A DNA stretch of 64,000 nt from Kitasatospora sp. NBC_00458 (GCF_036013975.1 NZ_CP107904.1:3535001-3599000); one strand, 5' to 3'. Positions 28,417-38,311 are shown, numbered from the stretch's first letter. A program made the numbers and translations. The notes: generated by a model from the letters alone, not told the origin.

Positions 28417-30174
28417 GTGCAGCAGGACAGCCAGGACGTCGACCCCGCCGACCAGTGGGTGCTCGACCCGGAGACCGGCCAGTACCGCCTCGACCCGGCC
28501 GCGGGCATCCCCGCCCAGCGCCGGCACGCCCGCCCCGCGACGCCGGGGGCGGGAGCGTCCGGGGCGGGGACCGGAGCCGCCGGGGCGACGGCAGCCGCGG
28601 GGACCGCCGGGGCGGCCGCGACCGTCCCGCACCAGGCCCGCACCGGCGGACGGGCCGCCCACCGCCGGGCGGGCGCGAAGAAGCGCAACCGCCGGCGGCG
28701 GCTGCTGAAGTGGACCGGCGGGATCGCCGCACTGGCCCTGGTGGCCGGCTGCGGCGGCGTGTACTACGCCTACCAGCACTTCAACAACAACATCACCGCC
28801 GTCAAGGTGCAGCTGGGCGACGAGGCCGAGCGGCCCAAGGCGGTGGCCGGCGACGCGCTCAACATCCTGGTCATCGGCACCGACAGCCGGGCGGGACTGG
28901 GCCGCGAGTACGGCGACGAGGGCAGCGCCGGGCACGCCGACACCACCATGCTGTTCCACGTCGCCAAGGACCGCACCAATGCGACCGCGATCAGCATTCC
29001 GCGCGACCTGATGGTGGAAGTGCCGGAGTGCCGGACCGCGGACGGGAAGACGATCCCCGGCTCCGCGCGCACGATGTTCAACAACAGTCTCGGCCAGGAG
29101 GGCCGCGATCCGGGCTGCACCTGGAAGACCGTCGAGAAGCTGACCGGGATCCGCGTCGACCACTTCGTGATGGTCGACTTCGAGGCCGTGAAGACGCTCT
29201 CCAGCGCCGTCGGCGGCGTCGAGGTGTGCGCGGCCAAGGACATCGACGACCCGGACTCGCACCTGAGGATGAGCAAGGGCCGGCACGTCGTCCAGGGCGA
29301 CGAGGCACTGGCCTTCGTCCGCACCCGGCACGACGTCGGACTGGGCGGCGACCTCACCCGGATCCCGCTCCAGCAGCAGTTCATCAGCTCGATGATCCGC
29401 TCGGTCAAGAGCAGCGACACGCTGACCAACCCGGCCAAGCTGTGGAAGCTCGCGGACGCCGCCACCAAGGCGCTCACCGTCGACTCGGGGATCGGCAGCG
29501 TCGACAAGCTCAAGGACCTCGCGCTGGACGTCAGCAAGGTCGACACCGAGCACATCACCTTCACCACGCTGCCGGTGCTGGACGACCCGGCGGACGAGAA
29601 CCGGCTGGTGGCCAAGCAGCCGGACGCCGGGCAGCTGTTCTCGATGATCGGCAACGACCGGTCGCTGACCGGGCCGGCCGCACCGGCCGACGGGGCGGCG
29701 GACACCGGTGCGGCTGCCGCACCGGCCGCCCCCTCCGCCGCCCCCTCCGCGGCGCCTTCCGCGGCTCCGGCGGCCCCGTCTGCGGCCGCACCGGCGGTCG
29801 ACGTGAAGGACGTGCGGGTGACGGTGCGCAACGGCACCGGCACCCCGGGCCGGGCCCAGCAGACCGTCGACCGGCTCCGGACGGACGGCTTCGCCAAGGC
29901 CGCGACCGGCGCCAACGCCACCGCGGCGCCGACCACCTCGGTCTCCCACCCGGCCGGGAAGGGCGCCGAGGCGACCGCGCTGGCCGCAGCGCTGGGCCTG
30001 CCGGCCGACGCCGTGAAGGCCGACCCGAAGGCGGGTCCCAAGGACGGGCTGGTGGTGGTGCTCGGCAAGGACCTGGCGGCGGTCGCGACCCCGACCCCGA
30101 GCGCCGTCCCGACCGAGGCCCCCAAGGACCTCCAGCGGGTCCAGGCGGACGACACCGACGTCTGCGCGAAGTAG
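28417..30174 (+). CDS. LCP-family cell-wall polymer transferase 2 with LytR_C domain
   Basis: A 585-residue paralogue of the preceding gene. After a ~90-residue Ala/Gly-rich cytoplasmic head and one span (about 101-122), the LCP domain shows NILVIGTDSRAGLG, HADTTMLFHVAKDRTNATAI, SIPRDLMVEVPEC and FVRTRHDVGLGGDLTRIPLQ. Past an Ala/Pro linker (~430-465) lies a LytR_C-like domain starting DVRVTVRNGTGTPGRAQQTV. The GTG start has a strong ribosome binding site (GGAGGGAGGGG). The 215-base gap upstream is AT-richer, with several small inverted repeats, so the gene probably has its own promoter. Confidence 0.92.
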   Translation: MQQDSQDVDPADQWVLDPETGQYRLDPAAGIPAQRRHARPATPGAGASGAGTGAAGATAAAGTAGAAATVPHQARTGGRAAHRRAGAKKRNRRRRLLKWTGGIAALALVAGCGGVYYAYQHFNNNITAVKVQLGDEAERPKAVAGDALNILVIGTDSRAGLGREYGDEGSAGHADTTMLFHVAKDRTNATAISIPRDLMVEVPECRTADGKTIPGSARTMFNNSLGQEGRDPGCTWKTVEKLTGIRVDHFVMVDFEAVKTLSSAVGGVEVCAAKDIDDPDSHLRMSKGRHVVQGDEALAFVRTRHDVGLGGDLTRIPLQQQFISSMIRSVKSSDTLTNPAKLWKLADAATKALTVDSGIGSVDKLKDLALDVSKVDTEHITFTTLPVLDDPADENRLVAKQPDAGQLFSMIGNDRSLTGPAAPADGAADTGAAAAPAAPSAAPSAAPSAAPAAPSAAAPAVDVKDVRVTVRNGTGTPGRAQQTVDRLRTDGFAKAATGANATAAPTTSVSHPAGKGAEATALAAALGLPADAVKADPKAGPKDGLVVVLGKDLAAVATPTPSAVPTEAPKDLQRVQADDTDVCAK

Positions 30175-30250
30175 CCCGCGCCCCGACCTTCCCGTGGGAC
30201 GGGACGGACGGGGCGGGGCGGGCACCCGGGGCGGGGCGGACGGCGGGCCG

Positions 30251-30883
30251 TCAGGGCTGCTGCGGCTCCCCGGGCGTGAGCACGCCGTCGGCCTCCCGGT
30301 ACTCCTCGCCCGTGCGCGGGCAGCGCCAGCGTCCCTCGCCGTCCGGCTCCAGGGGCTCGCCGGCCCGGCCGACCCACTTGATCCGGCGGGCCGGCACCCC
30401 GGCCACCAGGGCGAAGTCCGGGACGTCCCGGTGCACCACCGCACCTGCGGCGACCAGTGCCCAGCGGCCGACCGTCACCCCGGCCACCAGGACGGCCCGG
30501 CCGCCGATCGAGCAGCCCCGCCGGAGCGTCACCCCGCGGGCGTCCCAGTCGTCGCCGCGCTTGAGCCGTCCGTCGACGTCCACCGAGCGCGGGTAGAGGT
30601 CGTTGGTGAGCACCGCCGCCGGGCCGACGAACACGCCGTCCTCGACCACCGCCGGCTCGTAGACCAGCGCGTGGTTCTGGATCTTGACCCGGTCGCCGAT
30701 CCGCACGCCGGGGCCGACGTAGGCGCCCCGGCCGATGATGCAGTCGGCGCCGATCACCGCGTCCTCGCGCACCTGGGCCAGGTGCCAGACGGTGGTACCG
30801 GCGCCGATCACCGCCCGGTCGTCGACGTCGGCGCTGTCCTCGACCCGGGCAACGGCGGCGGACCCGCCCTCAACTGTCCCCAT
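30251..30883 (-). CDS. hexapeptide-repeat N-acetyltransferase (WbpD-like)
   Basis: A 210-residue left-handed beta-helix acyltransferase. Hexapeptide repeats run through DDRAVIGAGTTVWHLAQVRE, IGADCIIGRGAYVGPGVRIG and VLVAGVTVGRWALVAAGAVV. The segment AVLTNDLYPRS, with PDFALVAGVPARRIKWVG at the end, is typical of WbpD-type nucleotide amino-sugar N-acetyltransferases. The last ~40 residues resemble a small C-terminal extension (CPRTGEEYREADG) also seen in that family. It lies downstream of a glycosyltransferase gene on the same strand, between LCP genes, so it probably modifies a sugar of the wall polymer. Confidence 0.88.
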   Translation of the reverse strand: MGTVEGGSAAVARVEDSADVDDRAVIGAGTTVWHLAQVREDAVIGADCIIGRGAYVGPGVRIGDRVKIQNHALVYEPAVVEDGVFVGPAAVLTNDLYPRSVDVDGRLKRGDDWDARGVTLRRGCSIGGRAVLVAGVTVGRWALVAAGAVVHRDVPDFALVAGVPARRIKWVGRAGEPLEPDGEGRWRCPRTGEEYREADGVLTPGEPQQP

Positions 30884-30989
30884 GGCGCCCGACGATAGCG
30901 CCGGCGGGGGGACGGGAGGACGGGTCCGCGGGATCGACCGGGCCGCCGACCGGCGGCGGGCGGCGCACCGGGGCCGCCGGTGCCCCGGG

Positions 30990-32030
30990 TCAGTGCTGCT
31001 CGGCGACCACGCTGCCGGAGGCGGGGGCGCGGCTGCCGATCACCTTGCGGGCCAGCGAGCGCGGCGAGGTGAGGAACCCGAAGCCCCAGCTCAGGTGCAT
31101 GGTCACGAAGGCCACCGGGAGCATCGCCTTGGCCTTGGCGGAGAGGCCGCGCCCCTCGACCATCGCGCCGCCGACGATGCCGAGCAGGTAGGCGACGGGC
31201 AGCGCGAGGAAGGCCGGGTGGACGGCCGCGCCGAGCACCACGCCGAGCACCACGCCCAGGAAGGCGGTCGGCGGGGCGAGGTACCGGAGGTTGACCGAGC
31301 CCTTGTGGTAGCGGGTGACCACCCGGCGCCAGCGGCCGTAGTCCTTGTACTGCTTGGCCAGCGCCCGGATGCTGGGGCGGGGCCGGTAGGTGACCCGCAG
31401 CTGCGGGGTGAACCAGACCAGGCCGCCGTCCTGCCGGATGCGGTAGTTCAGCTCCCAGTCCTGGGCGCGGACGAACTCCTCGTTGTAGCCGCCGAGCCGC
31501 TCCAGCACCTCGCGCCGGAACACCCCGAGGTAGACGGTGTCCGCCGGGCCGGCCAGGCCGCCGGTGTGGAAGGCCGCGTTGCCGACGCCGATCTTGGAGG
31601 TCATCGCGGCGGCGACCGCGTTCTCCCACTCGGTCTCGCCCTCGGCGTGCATGATGCCGCCGACGTTGGCGGCCTCCATCTCGCCGAGCAGCCGGACCGC
31701 CGTGGTGATGTAGCCCGGGGTCAGCAGGCCGTGGCCGTCGACGCGAACCACTATCGGGTGGCTGGAGCCGCGGATCGCGGCGTTCAGCCCGGCGGGGGTG
31801 CGGCCGGTGGGATTCTCCACGGTCCGCACCCGCGGGTCCTCGGCGGACAGTTCGGCGGCGATCTGCGCGGTGCGGTCGGAGGACGGACCGAGGGCGATCA
31901 CCACCTCCATCGGGCCGGCGTACTCCTGGTCCAGGATGTGCCGGACGGCCGTGCGCAGGTGTCGTTCCTCGTTGAGCACCGGCATGATCACGGAGACCGC
32001 CGGCAGCTCCTCAGCAGCCTTGGTGTTCAT
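30990..32030 (-). CDS. family-2 glycosyltransferase with C-terminal membrane spans
   Basis: A 346-residue GT2 enzyme. The GT-A domain opens with VSVIMPVLNEERHLRTAV, carries VRVDGHGLLTPGYI (the DxD-equivalent) and RAQDWELNYRIRQDGG (acceptor/catalytic region). From ~240 on there are two to three membrane segments (APPTAFLGVVLGVVLGAAV, PVAYLLGIVGGAMV). It resembles ExoA-like succinoglycan transferases and probably acts at the inner face of the membrane on a lipid-linked sugar. I chose the ATG giving MNTKAAEELPAVSV; a TTG three codons earlier is possible. The acetyltransferase gene follows 106 bases downstream in the same direction. Confidence 0.9.
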   Translation of the reverse strand: MNTKAAEELPAVSVIMPVLNEERHLRTAVRHILDQEYAGPMEVVIALGPSSDRTAQIAAELSAEDPRVRTVENPTGRTPAGLNAAIRGSSHPIVVRVDGHGLLTPGYITTAVRLLGEMEAANVGGIMHAEGETEWENAVAAAMTSKIGVGNAAFHTGGLAGPADTVYLGVFRREVLERLGGYNEEFVRAQDWELNYRIRQDGGLVWFTPQLRVTYRPRPSIRALAKQYKDYGRWRRVVTRYHKGSVNLRYLAPPTAFLGVVLGVVLGAAVHPAFLALPVAYLLGIVGGAMVEGRGLSAKAKAMLPVAFVTMHLSWGFGFLTSPRSLARKVIGSRAPASGSVVAEQH

Positions 32031-32205
32031 CGGGGCCAACCGTACCGGTGAGGGTGGGCCGCCGTCTTGTCCCGGTCTGGGGGCTCCGCCCGCCCCGCGG
32101 TCCCGGACTGCCGGAGGAACGTTTCAGCGATCGGGGCCCACCGTACTCCCCGGCCACGGCGCGCCCTCACCCGGCCCGGTGGAGGGCGCCCCTACCATCC
32201 GAGAG

Positions 32206-33846
32206 ATGCCCGTCTCCCCCCTCTCCGACCGGCCCGGGGCCCAGCCCGGGGGGCGCCGTCCGTGGCCCCGCCGACTGGCCGCAGGCATCGCCCTCGGCAT
32301 CCTCGTCACCTCAGGCGGCGGCTGGGCTCTCCTGCACGGCATCGCCTCGATCGACCGGGTCGACGCCTTCAGCAACGACCTCGCCCGTCCGGCCGACGAC
32401 GGCTCCACCACCTTCCTGGTGGTCGGCACGGACGAGCGCGACGGCATCCCGGAGCGGACCCTCAAGGACGTCCTGCACGCCGGCGGCGAGTCCTGCCACT
32501 GCACCGACACGATGATGATCGTCCAGCTCTCCGGGGACGGCTCCCGGGCCGGCGTGATCAGCATCCCCCGCGACTCCTACGTCGACATCCCCGCCCACCG
32601 GGACCAGGCCACCCGCAAGGAGGTCCCGGCCGGCAAGGGCAAGATCAACGCCGCGTACGGCCTGGGCGGCCCGCAGCTGGCGGTCGCCACCGTCGAGCAG
32701 AACACCGGGCTGCGGATCGACCACTACCTCCAGGTGAACTTCGCCGGGTTCGTCTCCGCGGTGGACGCCGTCGGCGGGGTGCGGGTGTGCACCGCCAAGC
32801 CGCTCAGGGACGAGTACTCCGGGCTCGACCTGCCCGCAGGCACCAGCACCCTCGACGGTGCGGGAGCGCTCAAGTACGTCCGGGCCCGGCACCTGGACGG
32901 TAGCTCCGACCTGGGCCGGATGCACCGGCAGCAGAAGCTCGTCGCCCAGCTGCTGCACCAGCTGACCAGCGGCGGCACCCTGCTCAACCCGGTCCGGCTG
33001 GCCCGGGTGACCGACAGCGTGCTCGGTTCGGTCAAGGCCGACAAGGGGCTGACGGCGGACGGCCTGATCACCCTGGCGACCCGGATGAAGGACCTCACGG
33101 CCGGTCGGGCCGACTTCGCGACCGTCCCGCTGGCCGCGGTCGACCACCCGGTCGCCGGATGGGGCTCGACGGTCCTCTGGGACCGGGCCGGGGCGCGGGC
33201 ACTGTTCGACGCGGTACGGGAGGGCCGGCCGCTCGCCGGGACGACCACGTCCGCCCCGCCGTCCGGCCCGCCGTCCGGCCCGCCCGTCGCGACCCCGACG
33301 GCGGCGGTACCGACGGCGGCGGCGACGACGGCCGCACCGACGGTCGCGCCGGAGCAGGTGCACGTCCAGGTGTTCAACGCGGCGGGGGTCGTGGGGCTGG
33401 GGGCCCGGGCCGACGCCGAGCTGCGGCGGGCGGGCTTCGCCACCACCGGGGCACCGTCCAACGCCCCGGCCGGGACGCCGGGCGGGCGGACGGTGGTCCG
33501 GTACGACCCGCGCTGGGCCGAGTCGGCCCGGACCCTGTCCGGTGCGCTGCCGACGGCGGAGCTGACGCCGGTGCCGGGGCTGGGGCCGACCCTCCAGGTG
33601 TACGTGGGCGGGGACTACCCGGCGGGCGTGAGCCCCTCGCCCGGAGCGGGCACCGGCGCGGCCTCGGCGGGCCCGGTGGCGGCGGCGCCCGCACCGCCGC
33701 CACCGCCGGCCGGGACGGCGACCCCGGCACCCGGTACCGCGGCGCCCGTCGGGGGCCCGGGGGCGAGTGCCGGTGCCGGTGCCGGTGCCGGGCTGACGGT
33801 GGCCGATGCGGGGGCGGAGCGGGCGAGCGACATCCTCTGTCCGTGA
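32206..33846 (+). CDS. LCP-family cell-wall polymer transferase 3 with LytR_C domain
   Basis: A 546-residue LCP protein. A short head and one span (about 22-42) lead to the LCP domain: TTFLVVGTDERDGIPERT, CTDTMMIVQLSGDGSRAGVI, SIPRDSYVDIPAHRD, INAAYGLGGPQLAVATVEQN and YVRARHLDGSSDLGRMHRQQ. A Pro/Thr/Ala linker is followed by a LytR_C-like domain (VHVQVFNAAGVVGLGARADA) and a second low-complexity Ala/Pro/Gly tail ending in SDILCP. The CHCTDT pair of cysteines near residue 100 is distinctive. It is divergent from the glycosyltransferase gene across a 175-base gap. Confidence 0.92.
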   Translation: MPVSPLSDRPGAQPGGRRPWPRRLAAGIALGILVTSGGGWALLHGIASIDRVDAFSNDLARPADDGSTTFLVVGTDERDGIPERTLKDVLHAGGESCHCTDTMMIVQLSGDGSRAGVISIPRDSYVDIPAHRDQATRKEVPAGKGKINAAYGLGGPQLAVATVEQNTGLRIDHYLQVNFAGFVSAVDAVGGVRVCTAKPLRDEYSGLDLPAGTSTLDGAGALKYVRARHLDGSSDLGRMHRQQKLVAQLLHQLTSGGTLLNPVRLARVTDSVLGSVKADKGLTADGLITLATRMKDLTAGRADFATVPLAAVDHPVAGWGSTVLWDRAGARALFDAVREGRPLAGTTTSAPPSGPPSGPPVATPTAAVPTAAATTAAPTVAPEQVHVQVFNAAGVVGLGARADAELRRAGFATTGAPSNAPAGTPGGRTVVRYDPRWAESARTLSGALPTAELTPVPGLGPTLQVYVGGDYPAGVSPSPGAGTGAASAGPVAAAPAPPPPPAGTATPAPGTAAPVGGPGASAGAGAGAGLTVADAGAERASDILCP

Positions 33847-33907
33847 TCCCGGCCCGGGGCGGTTGGCGGGGCGGGGACGGGACGGGGACGGGGCTCGCAG
33901 ACGGACA

Positions 33908-33950
33908 GACCGCAGGGGCGGGGCGCACTCGGCGCCCCGCCCCTGCGGTC
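33908..33950. terminator. 19-bp perfect bidirectional terminator hairpin
   Basis: GACCGCAGGGGCGGGGCGC and GCGCCCCGCCCCTGCGGTC form a perfect 19-bp stem with loop ACTCG, between the convergent LCP3 and ABC permease genes. Confidence 0.8.
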
Positions 33951-34002
33951 GGACGTCCCCCGGTCCCCCGTCCCGGGGGACGTCCCGGTCGGTCCGTCGC
34001 GG

Positions 34003-36570
34003 TCAGTCCGTCGCGATCGCCGCGAGGACGTTCATCCGCCCGGCCCGGAAGGCCGGGACGAGGGCGGCCAGCAGGCCGATCAGCACCGAGGCGACCAGCG
34101 TGAAGGCGATCGTCCCCACCGGGACGGCGAGCGCCTCCAGGCCCTGGCTCCGGAGCACCTGCTGCCCGGTGATCCCCCAGGCCAGACCGAGCCCCGTCCC
34201 GAGGACCACGCCGAACAGCGCGATCACCACGGATTCGAGCCGGATCATCCGCCGGAGCTGGCGGCGGGAGAGCCCGATCGCCCGGAGCAGGCCGATCTCG
34301 CGGGTCCGCTCGACCACCGAGAGCGCCAGGGTGTTGACCACACCGAGCACCGCGACCACGATCGCCAGGCCGAGCAGGCCGTAGATCATGTAGAGCAGGG
34401 TGTTGACCTGCTCCTGGATCTGCTCCTTGTAGCCGGCCTGGTCGCGGACCGAGGCCTGCGGGAACTCCTTGAGCGACTCCTCCAGGGCGGCGAGCGTCTT
34501 GGCGACGTCCGCCCCGGTGGCGGCCTTGCCGAAGACCATCGAGTCGACCGGCAGGTCGGCGGCCGGGACGGCCTTGGACACCGCGCCGAGGTCGGCGAAG
34601 GTGGCGCCGTCGAAGAGCGAGTTGCCCTTGGTCATGACGACCCCGACCGGCAGGGACTGCGTGCGCCCCTCCCCGTAGTCGATCCGGACGGTGTCGCCGA
34701 CCTTGAGGCCGTGCTCCGCGGCGTAGTCCTCGCCGACGGCCAGCGAGCCCTGCTTGAGGGAGTCGGCGCTGCCGCTCTTGACCGGCAGGCGGAAGTCGTC
34801 GGCGAAGGCGGCGGAGACCGCGGCGACGCCGCCCTTCGTGGTCCTGCCGTCCGGCGTGGTGAAGGCCGCCGGCAGGTCCTTCTGCTCGGTGACGTGGTCC
34901 ACGCCCGGGGTCTTCCGCAGGGCGTCGACCATGGCCGGGGTGATGCCGGTCTGCCCCGCCGTGATGATGTAGTCGGCGCCGACCGAGCGGTCGATCTGCT
35001 GGTTGGTGGACTTGATCACCGAGGAGGTGAACACCGAGGTGCCGATCACCAGCGCCAGTCCGATCATCAGCGCGGCGGCCGTGGCGCCGGTCCGCCGCGG
35101 GTTGCGCATCGCGTTGCGCTGGGCGAGCTTGCCGGACGGGCCGAACAGCGAGGGCAGGAAGGCCCCCAGGACCCGGACCAGGGTGGTCGCCAGCAGCGGG
35201 CCGAGGACCACGAAGCCGACCAGGGTGAGGAACACGCCCAGCCCCAGGTACTGGCCGCCGGTGGCCGCCTTCTCGGCCTTGGAGGCGAGGACCAGCAGGC
35301 CGCCGCCGCCCGCCGTCAGGACCAGGCCGAGGACGGCCCGGACGGTGTTGGAACGGGCCTCGGTCGGCGTCCCGTGGTCGCGCAGGGCGGCGATCGGCGC
35401 GATCCGGCTGGCCCGGCGGGCCGGGATCCAGGCCGCGAGCACGGTGATCACGATGCCCACCGCGTACCCGGCGAGCGGGACGTTCAGCCCGATCTTCAGG
35501 TCCGAGGAGCTGACGTGCATGCCGACGGCGTTCATCAGCTGGATCAGCCCGACCGCCAGGCCGAGGCCGGCGCCGATGCCGAGCGTCGAGCCGACCGCGC
35601 CGAGGAGCAGCGCCTCCACCAGCACCGAGCGGTTGACCTGCCGGCGGCTGCCGCCGACGGCGCGGAGCAGGCCGATCTCCCGGGTGCGCTGGGCGACCAG
35701 CATCGAGAAGGTGTTGATGATCAGGAAGCCGCCGACCAGCAGGGAGATGCCGGCGAACCCGAGCATGGCGTACTTCATGAAGTCGAGGAAGGACCCGACG
35801 TCCTTGGCCCCCTCCTCCTTCTGCTCCGCGGCCGTCTTGGCCTGGTAGCCGGTGCCGAGCTTGGCGAGGGCGTCGGCCTTGAGCTGGTCGTCGGTGCGGC
35901 TGCCGTCGCCGAACAGCTCGACGGAGGTGTAGGCGGGCTGCCCGAGCAGGAGGCCCTGCGCCGTCGGGGTGTCCAGGAAGGCCAGCGCCGCCCCGGGGTT
36001 GGTGGTCTTGAAGGTGACGATGCCGACGATGGTGAAGTCGTGCTTGTCGTTGGTGAGGACCCGCAGCTTGCCGCCGAGGGCGAGGCCGGCCTTCTTCGCC
36101 GTGTCGGCGTCGAGCATGACCTGGTCGGCGCCCTGCGGCGCGTGGCCGGAGGTGATCTCGACCGGGTTGCGCGGGGTGTCCGCCCAGTTGCCGGTCATCG
36201 TCGGTGCACCGGTGGTCGGGCCGACCTTCTTGTTGGTGGCCGGGTTGACCAGGGTGGCGCTCTTCACCGAGACCTGGCCGACGGCGGACTTCACGCCGGG
36301 GAGGGCGGAGGCCTTCTGGACGGTGTCGACGGGTATCGTCCGCGTCTTGCCCCGGACGTCGTCGTCGTCCCCGCCGAACTCGCCCTTGGCGGGCTGGACG
36401 GAGAGGTCGGAGGCGGTCGAGGCGAAGAGCTTGTCGAAGGTGCTGGTCGCGGTGTTGGAGAACACCAGCGTCCCGGAGACGAACGCGACCGACAGCACGA
36501 CCGCGACCAGGGAGAGCAGCATCCGGCCCTTGTGGGCGAAGAAGCTTCTGAGTGACGTCTTGAGCAGCAT
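34003..36570 (-). CDS. MacB/FtsX-type ABC transporter permease
   Basis: An 855-residue permease with two FtsX repeats. Four spans occur around residues 18-40, 265-290, 320-345 and 370-390, then a linker with a further span pair (about 415-475), then the second repeat with spans near 490-520, 725-750, 775-795 and 825-845. Extracytoplasmic domains lie after the first span of each repeat. Typical phrases are QRTREIGLLRAVGGSRRQVN and VERTREIGLLRAIGLSRRQL, the cytoplasmic coupling loops. It acts with the adjacent ATPase, 19 bases upstream, as a mechanotransmission or lipid/peptide export system rather than a classical importer. Substrate is unknown. Confidence 0.93.
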   Translation of the reverse strand: MLLKTSLRSFFAHKGRMLLSLVAVVLSVAFVSGTLVFSNTATSTFDKLFASTASDLSVQPAKGEFGGDDDDVRGKTRTIPVDTVQKASALPGVKSAVGQVSVKSATLVNPATNKKVGPTTGAPTMTGNWADTPRNPVEITSGHAPQGADQVMLDADTAKKAGLALGGKLRVLTNDKHDFTIVGIVTFKTTNPGAALAFLDTPTAQGLLLGQPAYTSVELFGDGSRTDDQLKADALAKLGTGYQAKTAAEQKEEGAKDVGSFLDFMKYAMLGFAGISLLVGGFLIINTFSMLVAQRTREIGLLRAVGGSRRQVNRSVLVEALLLGAVGSTLGIGAGLGLAVGLIQLMNAVGMHVSSSDLKIGLNVPLAGYAVGIVITVLAAWIPARRASRIAPIAALRDHGTPTEARSNTVRAVLGLVLTAGGGGLLVLASKAEKAATGGQYLGLGVFLTLVGFVVLGPLLATTLVRVLGAFLPSLFGPSGKLAQRNAMRNPRRTGATAAALMIGLALVIGTSVFTSSVIKSTNQQIDRSVGADYIITAGQTGITPAMVDALRKTPGVDHVTEQKDLPAAFTTPDGRTTKGGVAAVSAAFADDFRLPVKSGSADSLKQGSLAVGEDYAAEHGLKVGDTVRIDYGEGRTQSLPVGVVMTKGNSLFDGATFADLGAVSKAVPAADLPVDSMVFGKAATGADVAKTLAALEESLKEFPQASVRDQAGYKEQIQEQVNTLLYMIYGLLGLAIVVAVLGVVNTLALSVVERTREIGLLRAIGLSRRQLRRMIRLESVVIALFGVVLGTGLGLAWGITGQQVLRSQGLEALAVPVGTIAFTLVASVLIGLLAALVPAFRAGRMNVLAAIATD

Positions 36571-36589
36571 GGTCCGGTGTCCCCCGCGC

Positions 36590-37378
36590 TCAGCTGGTGC
36601 GCTTGCCGTCGAAGCGGCGCATGCGCTCCAGGACGGAGTCGGCGGTCGGGGCGTACATCTCGTCGACGATCACGCCGTCGGCGAGGAAGAGCACGCGGTC
36701 CGCGTAGCCGGCGGCCACCGGGTCGTGGGTGACCATGACGATGGTCTGGCCCAGCTCGTCGACCGAGCGGCGCAGGAAGGCGAGCACCTCGGCACCGGAG
36801 CGGGAGTCGAGGTTCCCGGTGGGCTCGTCCCCGAAGATGATCTCGGGGCGGGCGGCCAGTGCCCGGGCCACCGCGACGCGCTGCTGCTGGCCGCCGGAGA
36901 GCTGGGTCGGGCGGTGCTTGAGGCGGTCCGCCAGGCCGACCGTCTCCACCACGCGGTCGAGCCAGGCGGTGTCCGGCTTGCGGCCGGCGATGTCCATCGG
37001 GAGCGTGATGTTCTCCAGCGCGTTCAGCGTCGGGAGCAGGTTGAACGCCTGGAAGATGAAGCCGATCTTGTCCCGGCGCAGCTTGGTGAGCTGCTTGTCC
37101 TTCAGGCCGGTGACCTCGGTCTCACCGATCCAGATCCGCCCCTCGGTGACCGTGTCCAGACCGGCCAGGCAGTGCATCAGGGTGGACTTGCCGGAGCCCG
37201 AGGGCCCCATGATCGCGGTGAACCTGCCGCGCTGGATGTCGACGTCGACCGCGTTCAGGGCGGTCACCCTGGTCTCGCCCGCGCCGTAGGCCTTGGTCAC
37301 CTGACGCGCCGAGGCGGCGACGGCGGCGGCGCCACCGGGAAGCTGGGGGTCGTACACGGCTGCTGCTGCCGTCGTCAC
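36590..37378 (-). CDS. ABC transporter ATP-binding protein (LolD/MacB type)
   Basis: A 262-residue ATPase. Walker A is GPSGSGKST, the Q-loop region is FIFQAFNLLPTLNALEN, the signature is LSGGQQQRVAVARALAA, Walker B is IIFGDEPTGNLDS, and the H-loop is VTHDP. PTGNLDS after Walker B is characteristic of the LolD/MacB/FtsE group that works with FtsX-type permeases. The GTG start adds a ~25-residue Ala-rich lead before ARQVTKAYGAGETRV. It is the promoter-proximal gene of the two-gene operon with the permease. Confidence 0.94.
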   Translation of the reverse strand: MTTAAAAVYDPQLPGGAAAVAASARQVTKAYGAGETRVTALNAVDVDIQRGRFTAIMGPSGSGKSTLMHCLAGLDTVTEGRIWIGETEVTGLKDKQLTKLRRDKIGFIFQAFNLLPTLNALENITLPMDIAGRKPDTAWLDRVVETVGLADRLKHRPTQLSGGQQQRVAVARALAARPEIIFGDEPTGNLDSRSGAEVLAFLRRSVDELGQTIVMVTHDPVAAGYADRVLFLADGVIVDEMYAPTADSVLERMRRFDGKRTS

Positions 37379-37756
37379 TTGCGTCTCCTAAGAAGTGGGC
37401 CCACCCGTTGCCCCCCAGCCTCGTCTTCACCACCGGCCCTGCGACATCGCGCAGGGGATAGTTCTCGACCGGGAGTCAGCCCCACCCTCCCGGTGAACCG
37501 AAGACCCGGGCCCGACCGAAGCGGGCCCGTATCGGACGGGCGGGGACAGGAACCACGTTAGGAGCGGGGACCCTCCTGCCTCGTCATCCGACGGGAGGAA
37601 GCGGCCCAACCGTAGTTGTACGGGGCGCGGCACCCCTCCCCCTAGGGGTAGCCGCGCCCCTCCTCAGGGTGGGCCCGTACGGGAGCGTTCCCGACGGTGC
37701 GACGGCCCGCGTCGGTTCGCGCCCGCACGGGCCGCGGCGGTGGACCCGGCGCCCGG
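37379..37756. other. 378-base non-coding gap before the ABC operon
   Basis: It contains the promoter region of the minus-strand ABC operon and the 3' flank of the ssuE-like gene. Two copies of the self-complementary octamer CGGGCCCG (37507-37514 and 37522-37529) can form a hairpin or act as a binding site. No clear -35/-10 pair and no gene were recognised. Confidence 0.45.
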
Positions 37757-38311
37757 TCAGGAGGCCAGGGCCGGGGTCGCGAGCCGCTCCAGGGCGGTCG
37801 CGAACCCGTCCACCACCGGACGGAGCAGGACGTCCGTCTCGCGCTCGACCACGGTGGTGCCGTCCTCCCTGACCGTGATGTGACGGTCCAGCACGAACCA
37901 GCCCTGGGTGATGTGGCCGGCCCCCATCGAGCTGAGCACCGGGCGCAGCGCGTAGTCCACCGCCAGCACGTGCGCGGTGGAGCCGCCGGTGGCGAGCGGC
38001 AGCACGGCCTTGTCCCGGAGCGCGAACTGCGGCAGCACGTCGAGCAGCGTCTTGAGCAGGCCCGAGTACGCGGCCTTGTAGACCGGGGTGCCGATCACCA
38101 CGCCGTCCGCCGCGGCGAACAGCTCCAGGGCGGCCACTATCTCGGGATGCGAGAAGTCGGCGGAGAGCAGCGCGTGCGCGGGCAGGCTGCGCACCTCGAA
38201 CGGGACGACGTGGTGCCCGCGCGCCTCCAACTGCGCGTCGACGTGGCGCAGCAGCCGGGCGGTGCGGGAGGTCGCGGACGGGGAGCCGGAGACGGACAGG
38301 ACGGTGGCCAT
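37757..38311 (-). CDS. ssuE: NADPH-dependent FMN reductase (SsuE-like)
   Basis: A 184-residue flavodoxin-fold reductase that supplies reduced FMN to alkanesulfonate monooxygenase for sulfur scavenging. Signatures are VLSVSGSPSATSRTARLL (phosphate-binding loop), ADGVVIGTPVYKAAYSGLLK and LPLATGGSTAHVLAVDYALR, the last being diagnostic of SsuE. A short Cys-rich leader peptide is encoded about 190 bases upstream on the same strand, consistent with sulfur regulation. No ssuD or transporter gene is adjacent, so the partner monooxygenase would be elsewhere. Confidence 0.9.
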   Translation of the reverse strand: MATVLSVSGSPSATSRTARLLRHVDAQLEARGHHVVPFEVRSLPAHALLSADFSHPEIVAALELFAAADGVVIGTPVYKAAYSGLLKTLLDVLPQFALRDKAVLPLATGGSTAHVLAVDYALRPVLSSMGAGHITQGWFVLDRHITVREDGTTVVERETDVLLRPVVDGFATALERLATPALAS